DNA of 36,485 nucleotides. Source: Prochlorococcus sp. AG-424-A03. Lineage in GTDB: Bacteria; Cyanobacteriota; Cyanobacteriia; PCC-6307; Cyanobiaceae. The notes beneath the pieces are model-generated. The model saw nothing but the letters and a program-made list of their open reading frames with translations, was not told the DNA's origin and did no database searches. The stretch is taken from positions 1-36,485 of the forward strand of contig QCNA01000010.1 in NCBI GenBank assembly GCA_003213375.1, written 5' to 3'. Shown piece by piece: positions 20,461 to 29,344 of this stretch. Each line of letters starts with the position of its first letter. Position 1 is the stretch's first letter. A program made the position numbers and the translations under genes.

Positions 20461-20544
20461 ATAGAGGACCCATCAACCCCTGATGTAGCTTAAAATATGA
20501 TTAAATATTCATATTTAAGGCTGGCTAAAGTCAGACCTCTTTAG
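20461..20544. ncRNA. Candidate structured RNA (multi-helix junction); orientation undetermined
   Basis: Nested complementarities read by eye: P1 AGAGG 20463-67/CCTCT 20536-40; P2 CATCA 20471-75/TGATG 20481-85; P3 20488-20500/20509-20521 (12 of 13 paired incl. one G-U); P4 TGGC 20522-25/GTCA 20530-33. Lies in the longest intergenic gap of the window. Confidence 0.4.
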
Positions 20545-20623
20545 ATATCTTAATACTTTTTTCATATTTTACAAGCCCTTTTTCAAGTTTTTTTTAAAAA
20601 AATTTCTCAAAATTTTATTAATT

Positions 20624-21760
20624 ATGAATCTTTCAAAAAAATTTGAAGAATTAATTTTAAAACAATTAGAGAGTTTTGGTTGCTCAATGGGCGTGACTAA
20701 TTTAGTTATGTATCTTGCTTCAGCTAAGCATGGAACCAAAGCATCTTTTGAAATGATTGGTCAATGGCCACAAATTGATAGGCTACTTACTTCAATAGAA
20801 GATGATCCTTCCCTAAAGGTTTCATCGCCTAATAGAAGATGGTACCCGCTACAAGAAAACGATATTTTACTTGGTGTGCTTAGGGTTGAAACTGATTTGA
20901 AAGGGGGGAATTGGCCAGTATCTCTCGATTCTAGATTAAAAGCGCTTTCAATATCTTTAGCTAAATGCGTCTCTATCGAATTAGAACGTCAAAATAAAAA
21001 TGAAGAAGTCAATTATTTAAAAAATCAGGTCAATGTCATAATTCATCAATTAAGGAATCCATTAGCTGCTATTAGAACTTATGCAAAATTATTAATAAAA
21101 AGACTTGGTTCAGATGATGATTCTGTTGAAATAGTGGAACGCATGATAATAGAGCAAAAACAAATTAATCAATATATGGATTCTTTCGAGCAATTAAATT
21201 CACCTATTCAACTTCCTCTGGAAATTGGAGAGGAAAGATTATTATTACCACCAAATTTAGATAATAAAAAGGTAATAACTGTTCAGAGTTTATTAAAGCC
21301 AATATTAGAAAGGGGTAAAGCTAATGCGGACTTAGAGAATAGAGATTGGACTGAACCTTCTCTTTGGCCAGATTGGACTATTTCGCCATTAAAGGCAAAA
21401 TATGCTGTAATCGCTGAAATTGTGGCCAATTTATTAGAAAATGCGTTTAAATATGCCCAAAAAGATGCTGAAATTGGACTCGAAATTACGAGTAATGGAC
21501 TTTGTATATTTGATGATGGTAAAAAAATAACTAAAAATGAAAACGAGAAAATTTTTGAAAAAGGTTTTAGAGGATCTGCCGCTAAAAAGAAGGACGGCAC
21601 TGGTGTGGGACTTTTTTTGGCGAGGAAATTAGCAAAACAAATTGGAGGAGATTTGAGATTGCTTGAAAATAACTTGATTGATAATCTTGAGAAATCAAAA
21701 AATCTTAAGAAGAAAAATATTTTCTATTTAGAACTACCTATAAAAGAATTGCATGCATAA
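20624..21760 (+). CDS. Two-component sensor histidine kinase with N-terminal GAF-like region
   Basis: H-box VIIHQLRNPLAAIRTYAKLL, N-box NLLENAFKYA, G-boxes CIFDDGKKI and KKDGTGVGLFLARKLAKQIGGDL. Confidence 0.88.
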   Translation: MNLSKKFEELILKQLESFGCSMGVTNLVMYLASAKHGTKASFEMIGQWPQIDRLLTSIEDDPSLKVSSPNRRWYPLQENDILLGVLRVETDLKGGNWPVSLDSRLKALSISLAKCVSIELERQNKNEEVNYLKNQVNVIIHQLRNPLAAIRTYAKLLIKRLGSDDDSVEIVERMIIEQKQINQYMDSFEQLNSPIQLPLEIGEERLLLPPNLDNKKVITVQSLLKPILERGKANADLENRDWTEPSLWPDWTISPLKAKYAVIAEIVANLLENAFKYAQKDAEIGLEITSNGLCIFDDGKKITKNENEKIFEKGFRGSAAKKKDGTGVGLFLARKLAKQIGGDLRLLENNLIDNLEKSKNLKKKNIFYLELPIKELHA

Positions 21761-22478
21761 AAAGCATTGCAGTTTCAACTATTACAACACTTGCACCGCA
21801 GGCATCACCGTTAAAGCCTCCAATTTTATTACCCAGTAAGTTTGGGATAGAATAGCTTAGGAAAACGCCAATCATAATAAGAATTAAAAATTTAATTAAT
21901 ATTGCTTGGGATGTAATTGAAATAAATTGGTATGCGATGAAAATTAAAAGAAAAATAATGGAGATCAAAGATTCTTTTTTAAATCCATTCCAAAACTTTT
22001 TGTGACTAATAGATTTTTTCTTATAACTCATATATTTAAACTTTTCTATAAAAAATAAATTTGAAAATCTTCCCCAAAATAAGCATATAGGTAAAACAAA
22101 AATTATTAGGTTTTGAATTTTTAGTATGCAAGCAATTTGAATTAAAGTTATAAAAACTAAAGCTTGAACGCCAAAAGAACCAACTTTACTATCTTTCATG
22201 GCTTTTAAACGTCTCTTTTTACCTGCAAAAATACCATCGAAAGTATCCATTAAACCGTCGAGGTGTAGACCACCAGTAATTAAATATCCCGAAGCCAAAC
22301 AAATTAATGCAGATGCATAAATTGACCAAGAGTTTGTTCTTAAAAAAAGAAAAATATAACTTTGTATTGTTCCAATAAAAAATCCCAAAGGCGGGGCAAA
22401 TTGTGCAATATTTTTAAATTCGGGATTAATTAAAGGTATCTTTGGAAATGTCGTATAGAAAATCCAAGAGCCTGCCAA
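21738..22478 (-). CDS. cobS: Adenosylcobinamide-GDP ribazoletransferase (cobalamin synthase)
   Basis: TGGLHLDGLMDTFDGIF, KDSKVGSFGVQAL, GGFNGDACGA motifs; apparent TTG start. Confidence 0.93.
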   Translation of the reverse strand: MAGSWIFYTTFPKIPLINPEFKNIAQFAPPLGFFIGTIQSYIFLFLRTNSWSIYASALICLASGYLITGGLHLDGLMDTFDGIFAGKKRRLKAMKDSKVGSFGVQALVFITLIQIACILKIQNLIIFVLPICLFWGRFSNLFFIEKFKYMSYKKKSISHKKFWNGFKKESLISIIFLLIFIAYQFISITSQAILIKFLILIMIGVFLSYSIPNLLGNKIGGFNGDACGASVVIVETAMLFMHAILL

Positions 22479-22576
22479 ATTTTTTATTAAATATTTTTTG
22501 ATGAGATAAAAATAGATTCAATATTAAATAATAGGTTAGATTAATGAAAAAGGATCAAAAAATTTTATAAATTATC

Positions 22577-23695
22577 GTGTTTGAATTTGAAATTACATCG
22601 AATTGCAGTAATACAGGGGCAAGAACTGGTATATTTCATACACCAAATGGGGAGGTAAATACACCAAAATTCATGCCTGTGGGTACTTTGGGAACGGTTA
22701 AAGGAATTTCATCTAAGCAGTTAACCTCTACAGGATCAGAAATGATTCTCTCAAATACCTTTCATCTTCATTTACAACCTGGAGAAAAATTAGTAAAAGA
22801 ATCTGGCGGAATACATAAGTTCATGAATTGGACTAAGCCTATTCTTACTGATTCAGGCGGATATCAAGTTTTTAGTTTGGCTAAATTAAACAATATTTCT
22901 GACAAAGGAGTGGAATTTAAAAATCCAAGAGATGGTAGTCATGTATTTTTATCACCTGAAAAAGTAATACAGATTCAAATGGATCTTGGATCGGATGTTG
23001 CGATGGCTTTTGATCATTGTCCTCCGCATACAGCGAACGAAAATGATATTGAGGACTCTTTACAAAGAACTCATTCATGGTTGCACAAATGTGTCGAGAC
23101 TCATCAGAAATCCAATCAAGCATTATTCGGAATAGTTCAAGGTGGCAAGTATCCAAGATTGAGGGAATATAGCGCAAAATATACAAGTTCTTTTGATCTG
23201 CCTGGAATAGCAGTTGGAGGTGTAAGTGTTGGCGAGGCAGTCGAAGAAATACATAGTGTAATTAATTATGTCCCGAAATTCTTACCAATAAATAAACCAA
23301 GGTATTTAATGGGAATTGGCTCTTTAAAAGAAATTTCTTTAGCTGTTGCAAATGGATTCGATATATTTGACTGTGTTTTGCCTACAAGACTAGGAAGACA
23401 TGGGAGTGCATTTTTTAATGATGAAAGATTGAATTTGCGAAATGCTCGATTTAAAAATGACTTTTCTCCAATTGACAAAACTTGTAAATGCGAGACATGT
23501 AAATCCTATTCTCGAGCTTATTTGCATCATCTAATTAGAAATGACGAAATATTAGGCCTAACCCTCATAAGTTTGCATAATATTGCTCATTTAATAAGAT
23601 TTACCAATGCAATTTCTACTGCAATTAGAGATAATTGTTTTACAAATGATTTCGCTCCTTGGAAAACATCCTCTATTGCTCACTATACGTGGTAA
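22577..23695 (+). CDS. tgt: Queuine tRNA-ribosyltransferase (GTG start)
   Basis: [38 protein letters not shown], Zn-binding CKCETC...H. Confidence 0.96.
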   Translation: MFEFEITSNCSNTGARTGIFHTPNGEVNTPKFMPVGTLGTVKGISSKQLTSTGSEMILSNTFHLHLQPGEKLVKESGGIHKFMNWTKPILTDSGGYQVFSLAKLNNISDKGVEFKNPRDGSHVFLSPEKVIQIQMDLGSDVAMAFDHCPPHTANENDIEDSLQRTHSWLHKCVETHQKSNQALFGIVQGGKYPRLREYSAKYTSSFDLPGIAVGGVSVGEAVEEIHSVINYVPKFLPINKPRYLMGIGSLKEISLAVANGFDIFDCVLPTRLGRHGSAFFNDERLNLRNARFKNDFSPIDKTCKCETCKSYSRAYLHHLIRNDEILGLTLISLHNIAHLIRFTNAISTAIRDNCFTNDFAPWKTSSIAHYTW

Positions 23696-23729
23696 CGTCT
23701 TATCATAATTAATTAAATTATCAAAAAAG

Positions 23730-23870
23730 GTGCTCATTCTATTTAATACATTTGCTGAATTGCCCGAGGCTTACAAGGCCTTTGCTCCAACTGTTGATGT
23801 TCTTCCACTTATTCCTTTATTTTTCTTTTTATTGGTATTTGTTTGGCAAGCTGCAGTTGGATTTAAATAA
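23730..23870 (+). CDS. psbK: Photosystem II protein PsbK (GTG start)
   Basis: Manual translation [46 protein letters not shown]. Absent from the ORF track. Confidence 0.93.
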
Positions 23871-23895
23871 ATTCTTTTAGTTTAGATTGTTTGTA

Positions 23896-24900
23896 TTAGA
23901 AGGGATTTTCAAGTAAAATCGCATCTCCAGAATTATCTACAGCACTCTCTATAAAATCGGCAATTTTTAATGCTCTTGAGGCTTGCTCACCATCTACCTC
24001 AGGTATTTCTTTACCCTGAACGCATTTAAGAAAATGCTCCAGTTCTGCATAAAGAGGTTCAATGGATGTTGTGCTAACTTCTTCTACATATCCATCATTT
24101 CTATAGACTAATTCTCCATGCTCTGCTGTGTATGATTCATGAGACTTTCGATGGATTTGTAAAGAGTGATTTAAGAAATCAGTTTCAACTAGTCCATTTT
24201 GGCAGTGAGCACTTAAATTTCTAATTTTTTTGTGACTCATTTTGCTAGCAGTTAGGCTTGCAATAACATTATTTTTAAAAACTAAAGTAGCGTTGACATA
24301 ATCTATTAATCCTTCGCTATTTCTTCCTCCAACAGCGGCTAATTTTTGTATTTTTGAGTTTACAAGCTCCAAAATAAGATCAATATCATGAATCATTAAA
24401 TCCATTACTACAGATACATCATTTGCTCTGTCTGCATGAGGACTGTGCCTCCTTGCTTCTAAAACAACAATTTCTTCATTATTTACTATTTTATTTAATT
24501 CTCTAAAAGCAGGATTAAATCTTTCAATATGCCCAACTTGTAATAGACAGTTACTTGCATTAGCGGCCTCTATTAAAGATTTTGCTTCCAACTCGTTAGC
24601 TGCAATTGGTTTTTCAATTAGAACGTTAGCACCTCCCTTGAGACAATCTAGTCCTACTTTGTGATGAAGAAGTGTTGGGACAGCAATACAAATAGCATCA
24701 ACTTTTGGAATTAAGTCCTTATAATTTTTGAACCATTCACATTGAAATTGGTCAATAGCTAATTTGCCTCTCTCTTCATTTGGATCTGCCACTCCAATGA
24801 GATTCGCATCTTTGAGTAAACTTAGTACTCGAGCATGATGCCAGCCCATATTCCCTATACCTATCACTCCAACCTTTACGGGTGATGAGGTTGGTTGCAT
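23896..24900 (-). CDS. Gfo/Idh/MocA-family NAD(P)-dependent oxidoreductase
   Basis: VGVIGIGNMGWHHARVL Rossmann motif, EKPIA, GHIERFNPAFRELNKIV, HDIDLILEL. Confidence 0.9.
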   Translation of the reverse strand: MQPTSSPVKVGVIGIGNMGWHHARVLSLLKDANLIGVADPNEERGKLAIDQFQCEWFKNYKDLIPKVDAICIAVPTLLHHKVGLDCLKGGANVLIEKPIAANELEAKSLIEAANASNCLLQVGHIERFNPAFRELNKIVNNEEIVVLEARRHSPHADRANDVSVVMDLMIHDIDLILELVNSKIQKLAAVGGRNSEGLIDYVNATLVFKNNVIASLTASKMSHKKIRNLSAHCQNGLVETDFLNHSLQIHRKSHESYTAEHGELVYRNDGYVEEVSTTSIEPLYAELEHFLKCVQGKEIPEVDGEQASRALKIADFIESAVDNSGDAILLENPF

Positions 24901-24944
24901 AATTTCGAATCCATATATTTATTATCATTATCCTCTATGGGGAG

Positions 24945-26219
24945 TCATATTAAGCTTTTGGGAAGGATAATTTTAACACGATCAATTTTTGGACCTGACA
25001 TAGAAATAACTTCAAATTTAATGTTATTAAAGTCTAAAACGTCTCCAATTTTTGGAACCATTTGAAATTTTTCTAACATAAATCCAGCAAGGGTATGATA
25101 GTCAGTACCTTCTGGAATAGAACATTCTAACTTTTTATTGATTTCAATAATTTCTGATTTTCCAGCTATTGACCATTTTTTAGAGAAATTATCTAACATT
25201 CTCATGTCTGAATAAATTCTATTATTGAGCATTTCCTCTCCAACTATTTCTCCATTTAGGTCAGCTGCAGTTATAAGCCCCTCTGTTCCACCGTGTTCAT
25301 CAACTACTAGTAAGAACGGATTGTAGTCTCTTACTATTGGAAATATTTCAGCTAGTGAACATGTTTCTATTATTTTTGTTACTGGTAAAAGGAATGGCTC
25401 TAATAATGTATCTGCTTCCATTTCACCTTTTGATATTGGCTTAGCTAGATAGCGTAAATCTAATACACCTAATACATCATCTAAAGACTCACCAATCACA
25501 AAGAAGCGAGCATGTCGAGTTTTATCTACTTGTTTCATAAGTTCTGAAAAGGTTATATTTTTTGGCAAAGTTACCATTTCAGATCTTGGAATCATCACTT
25601 CTTTAACCTGTGTATCTTTTAAAGCAAAAACTCCTTCAAGAATATTCTTCTCATCTGGTTTTAAACCTGTTACGTTGTCTGTTTCTATAAGAGTTTCTAA
25701 TTCTCCAGCAGATAAACCCGAGTTTAAAGAATCCCATTTGTTATTTAAATTGAACAAGCCTAAACAGGCGCTAGCAAAGAATTCTATTGTTTTCACAATA
25801 GGATTCATAGCTTTTCTTACGGCATCGAATATTGTGGTTAACCTTAATGCAGCAGATTCTGGATTGTTAATTACTAAAGCTTTTGGAATAAGTCCAGAAA
25901 CAAGAGTAACAACTAAAACAACAAATAAAAATAATAGAAGATCATAAAATCTATTTGATAAAATATTGCTTTTCCAATAATCATTAGCCAGGTTATTGCT
26001 TAGCCATCCAATTGCAATTAATGAAATTGTTACTCCAAATTGAGAAGCAATTAATGAAGATCTAAAGCGTTTTTGAATTTTTAAAATTGAAAATGCTCCC
26101 TTCTTTTTTTCTTCTATTAACCTTAAAACTTTACTTGGCCTTATTAATAAAAAAGAGAGTTCACTCGCTGCGAAAAAAGCTGGTAAAAATAAAAGAAATA
26201 AAAGTAGAGTTATTTTCAT
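24945..26219 (-). CDS. CNNM/CorC-type (HlyC-related) DUF21 plus CBS domain transporter-like protein
   Basis: N-terminal TM DUF21-like domain, CBS pair (VKEVMIPRSEMVTLP, LLVVDEHGGTEGLITAADL), C-terminal CorC/HlyC domain. Confidence 0.88.
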   Translation of the reverse strand: MKITLLLFLLFLPAFFAASELSFLLIRPSKVLRLIEEKKKGAFSILKIQKRFRSSLIASQFGVTISLIAIGWLSNNLANDYWKSNILSNRFYDLLLFLFVVLVVTLVSGLIPKALVINNPESAALRLTTIFDAVRKAMNPIVKTIEFFASACLGLFNLNNKWDSLNSGLSAGELETLIETDNVTGLKPDEKNILEGVFALKDTQVKEVMIPRSEMVTLPKNITFSELMKQVDKTRHARFFVIGESLDDVLGVLDLRYLAKPISKGEMEADTLLEPFLLPVTKIIETCSLAEIFPIVRDYNPFLLVVDEHGGTEGLITAADLNGEIVGEEMLNNRIYSDMRMLDNFSKKWSIAGKSEIIEINKKLECSIPEGTDYHTLAGFMLEKFQMVPKIGDVLDFNNIKFEVISMSGPKIDRVKIILPKSLI

Positions 26220-26237
26220 TCAATGACAAATGAATAA

Positions 26238-26310
26238 TGGGGGTGGCGAGGATCGAACTCGCCTTAGCCAAATTATGAGTTTGGTGCATTCACCAGATTG
26301 CTACACCCCC
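26238..26310 (-). tRNA. tRNA with CAU anticodon, probably elongator tRNA-Met (Ile2/lysidine type not excluded)
   Basis: Minus strand GGGGGTGTAGCAATCTGGTGAATGCACCAAACTCATAATTTGGCTAAGGCGAGTTCGATCCTCGCCACCCCCA; anticodon loop CTCATAA; no GGG/CCC initiator anticodon stem. Confidence 0.85.
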
Positions 26311-26322
26311 CAAGGGAATTCA

Positions 26323-26338
26323 TGTAATTTTAATTACA
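26323..26338. promoter_or_regulatory. Perfect palindromic NtcA-type box TGTA-N8-TACA between tRNA(CAU) and pyrE
   Basis: tgtaattttaattaca, inside a longer inverted repeat AATTC-ATGTAAT-TTTA-ATTACAT-(T)-GAATT (26317-26345). Confidence 0.45.
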
Positions 26339-26452
26339 TTGAATTTCAATATACAATATAAAAATAATATTTCAAAAAACACCTCAATAGGAAGTTTTTG
26401 TGAGATTTCTTTTTTTTCTTCTAATCTTTAAGTATTAATTTAACTTTTACTA

Positions 26453-27013
26453 ATGGGCAAATTTTCGGATAAGTATGATTTAAATAAAGCTAAATTGTTA
26501 AAACAGTTAATTGAAAAATCTTACAAGAAAGGAAACTTCACTTTATCTTCAGGAAAAAAAAGCAGTCATTACTTGAACTGTAAACCAGTTTCATTAAATA
26601 GCGAAGGCTTAAACTTAATTAGTGATTTATTTTTAGAGTTAAAGGACTCAAGATCAAAAGCTGTAGCAGGATTAACATTAGGTGCAGACCCTTTAGTAAG
26701 TGGATTAATTGTCAAAGCAGCTTTGCATGGCCTAGACCTTGATGGTTTAATAATTCGCAAAGAAATCAAAAAATACGGAACCAAAGCTGGAATAGAGGGC
26801 CCTACATTAGAAGAAGGAACTTTGGTAACTGTTTTGGAGGATGTCGTAACAACTGCTGGTTCAGTGATAAAAGCAATAAAAAAGTTACGCGAAAATAATT
26901 ATGTTGTTGAGGAAGTTTTGTCTATAGTTGATAGGAAAGAAGGGGGATTAGAAGCCCTTGAAGATGAAAATGTTAAATTAAGGAGTCTTTTTACAATAAA
27001 AGACTTTTTATAA
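26453..27013 (+). CDS. pyrE: Orotate phosphoribosyltransferase
   Basis: [17 protein letters not shown] and PRPP motif [18 protein letters not shown]. Confidence 0.95.
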   Translation: MGKFSDKYDLNKAKLLKQLIEKSYKKGNFTLSSGKKSSHYLNCKPVSLNSEGLNLISDLFLELKDSRSKAVAGLTLGADPLVSGLIVKAALHGLDLDGLIIRKEIKKYGTKAGIEGPTLEEGTLVTVLEDVVTTAGSVIKAIKKLRENNYVVEEVLSIVDRKEGGLEALEDENVKLRSLFTIKDFL

Positions 27014-27023
27014 TTATTTCAAA

Positions 27024-27860
27024 ATGCAAGATATAAAAAAAAAGTTTTGGCTTGAAAAATTTGATTGTTTTTCTATTACTGGAAAAGATGCCAGAAAATT
27101 TTTGCATGGAATAACAACAGGTAATATTCTTGATTCAGAAAATAAAGTTATCAAAACTTGTTGGTTAACTCCGAATGGATTTCTAAGGTCATTAATTGAA
27201 ATTATTTTTTTAGAAAAAAACTTAGAAGTAATTATTTTGGCGGGTAACACTAATGAAATAATTAATTACTTTAATCAAATTATTTTTCCTGTGGATGATG
27301 TATTTCTAAGTGAACCTTTCTTAATAAATAGAATTCAGGAAATTGATGAATCTAGTTCATGGAGAAGTTACCAGCCTATTTTTTTCAAAACAGAAGATAA
27401 AGAATTTGAAATATATAAAAATAAACTAAATTTACTAAATCTCAATGATTTAAAACTTTGGAAGATTAATCAGGCAATACCCTCATTAGGAAAGGAAATA
27501 AACGGAAAAATTAATCCTCTTGAGCTTGGATTACAAGATCTTATAGATTTTAATAAAGGTTGTTATTTAGGACAAGAAACAATGTCAAAAATAAAAAATG
27601 TTTCTTCTTTAAAACAGGAAATAAGAATTTGGAAATCATTAGAATCTAATTTGAATTTAGACGTTGAAGATAAAAATTTATATATAAATTCCGCCAAGGA
27701 TATTTCTGTAGGAAAAATCACTAGTTTTTTTAAATCAGATTCTCAAATAAGAGGTTTAGCAATGATAAAAAGAAAATATTTAAATGAAGGAAGTTATTTT
27801 TTTTCAGAAATTTTTGGAAAAATTATTATCAATAAATCTGTAGGATCAATTTTTCTTTAA
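27024..27860 (+). CDS. Folate-binding YgfZ/GcvT-like protein
   Basis: YgfZ signature FNKGCYLGQETMSKIKN; GcvT-like N-terminus (ITGKDARKFLHGITTGNI). Confidence 0.85.
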   Translation: MQDIKKKFWLEKFDCFSITGKDARKFLHGITTGNILDSENKVIKTCWLTPNGFLRSLIEIIFLEKNLEVIILAGNTNEIINYFNQIIFPVDDVFLSEPFLINRIQEIDESSSWRSYQPIFFKTEDKEFEIYKNKLNLLNLNDLKLWKINQAIPSLGKEINGKINPLELGLQDLIDFNKGCYLGQETMSKIKNVSSLKQEIRIWKSLESNLNLDVEDKNLYINSAKDISVGKITSFFKSDSQIRGLAMIKRKYLNEGSYFFSEIFGKIIINKSVGSIFL

Positions 27861-29264
27861 TTGATCTTTGATTAAATATTCTGCAATTTTTAGAGTAGCC
27901 AAACAATCATCTTTGTTATATTGGATAATTTTTTTTAAAAATATTTCGTTTTCTTTAATTTGATATTGAATCCACCAATAAAGTGCTTTCGAGCCACTTA
28001 CATTTTTCTGCACCCATTCGAATCCAAGCCAATTAGAAACAGTTTTTAAGCCATAGTTTTTTAGTGGTAATATCCAAGACTTTCTTATTAAGGTATGTAA
28101 GTCAATAAATCTTGAGGCAAGTGAATCAATTTCTTCAAAACTAAAATTTAGTTCTTTAGCAATATTAATTATTGATATTTTTTCAGTTTCTCCGTAATGC
28201 AAAACTGGCCATTCCTTGTGTGAAAAAAGTAGTTCAATAATTTGCCTGTAAGATTCCCCTTTATTGTTTTTAAGATTTAAAATTGGTGTATAAATAAGAT
28301 CTTCTTTTTTTATAGACAAATTATTTACTTTTAAAAATCCATATAAAAAATCATGCTTTTCATCTGGATTTGACTCAATATCAAATATATAAAATCCCGA
28401 ACATATTTTTTCAAATAGATCTTCCGTATTATTTTTATTAGAAATGAAATATGGTTCTCCAGAGATATATGCTTGTGCTTGCTTTACAAATATGGATGTT
28501 TTTTCATACTTTTGATCGTTGAATTTAGATAATTTCTCTCCAAGTTGTTTTTCGTTATACGAAGCTAATGTTTGGGTATTAGTTATTCCTTTTGCGTTTA
28601 GTAATGAGGCTGTTTTGGGCCCTATTCCATCTATATCTGTTAGATATCCATTTTCTTTTGCTTCATTGTCACAAAATTTTTGCCAGGAACAAATAGTACA
28701 TTTTTTTCTATCTTGAGTTATTTCTGGTATAGATCCCTCCAAGCATTCGTTCAAATTTAATAAAACATTTAAAACTTTTTTTCTTAATTTTTTATTTAAA
28801 TAAATTTCTTCAACTTTAACTTTTTTATCAAAAGTTGAAATTACTAATCCTTTCTCAATTTTAGATTCTTGAAAAGATTCCAACAGCATAGAACAAAAAG
28901 CTATGTCGAATAAATGTTCTTTTGTTGTTTTGTGGCCTAACTTATAAACAGCAGGTAAATATTTATATTGTCCCCATTTACTTTTACCTTTAGTCTTTAC
29001 AAGTAATTGAGGACGTATCTCTGCGTTTATATTTTGGAAAAGATTTCCTTTGATTTTTAATCCAATTACCCCTTTATAACCATTTTCACAGGCTTTTAAT
29101 CCTGTATATATTTCACCATTACAAAATTCAGAGAAAATTTGAAACTGATTAATTTTATCTATAGCTTTATGGGGAGACCAAACTTCATAAGATTTTTTAC
29201 CCTTAAAATCGAGCCATGCTTTTCTTTTGCATCTTGTAAAACTTTTTAAATGTAGAGAATTCAA
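27846..29264 (-). CDS. TM0106-type RecB-family nuclease with HhH and RNase_H_2/DEDD exonuclease-like domain
   Basis: Putative Fe-S cysteines (FTRCKRKAW; CTICSWQKFC), HhH IDGIGPKTASLLNAKGI, exonuclease motifs FYIFDIESNP and YNKDDCLATLKIAEYL. Confidence 0.8.
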   Translation of the reverse strand: MNSLHLKSFTRCKRKAWLDFKGKKSYEVWSPHKAIDKINQFQIFSEFCNGEIYTGLKACENGYKGVIGLKIKGNLFQNINAEIRPQLLVKTKGKSKWGQYKYLPAVYKLGHKTTKEHLFDIAFCSMLLESFQESKIEKGLVISTFDKKVKVEEIYLNKKLRKKVLNVLLNLNECLEGSIPEITQDRKKCTICSWQKFCDNEAKENGYLTDIDGIGPKTASLLNAKGITNTQTLASYNEKQLGEKLSKFNDQKYEKTSIFVKQAQAYISGEPYFISNKNNTEDLFEKICSGFYIFDIESNPDEKHDFLYGFLKVNNLSIKKEDLIYTPILNLKNNKGESYRQIIELLFSHKEWPVLHYGETEKISIINIAKELNFSFEEIDSLASRFIDLHTLIRKSWILPLKNYGLKTVSNWLGFEWVQKNVSGSKALYWWIQYQIKENEIFLKKIIQYNKDDCLATLKIAEYLIKDQLKKN

Positions 29265-29344
29265 ATTATTTTTTAAGGGCGGTTTTAAAATTAACTCATA
29301 TAAATTATTATAGATAATTAAAAGAAATCAAGGAAATTTCAAAT

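Noticed and set aside
20476-20489. CCCCTGATGTAGC resembling a hammerhead ribozyme CUGAUGA core
   Set aside because: The sequence reads CUGAUGU, not CUGAUGA, and no matching GAAA strand or cleavage-site stem arrangement was found.
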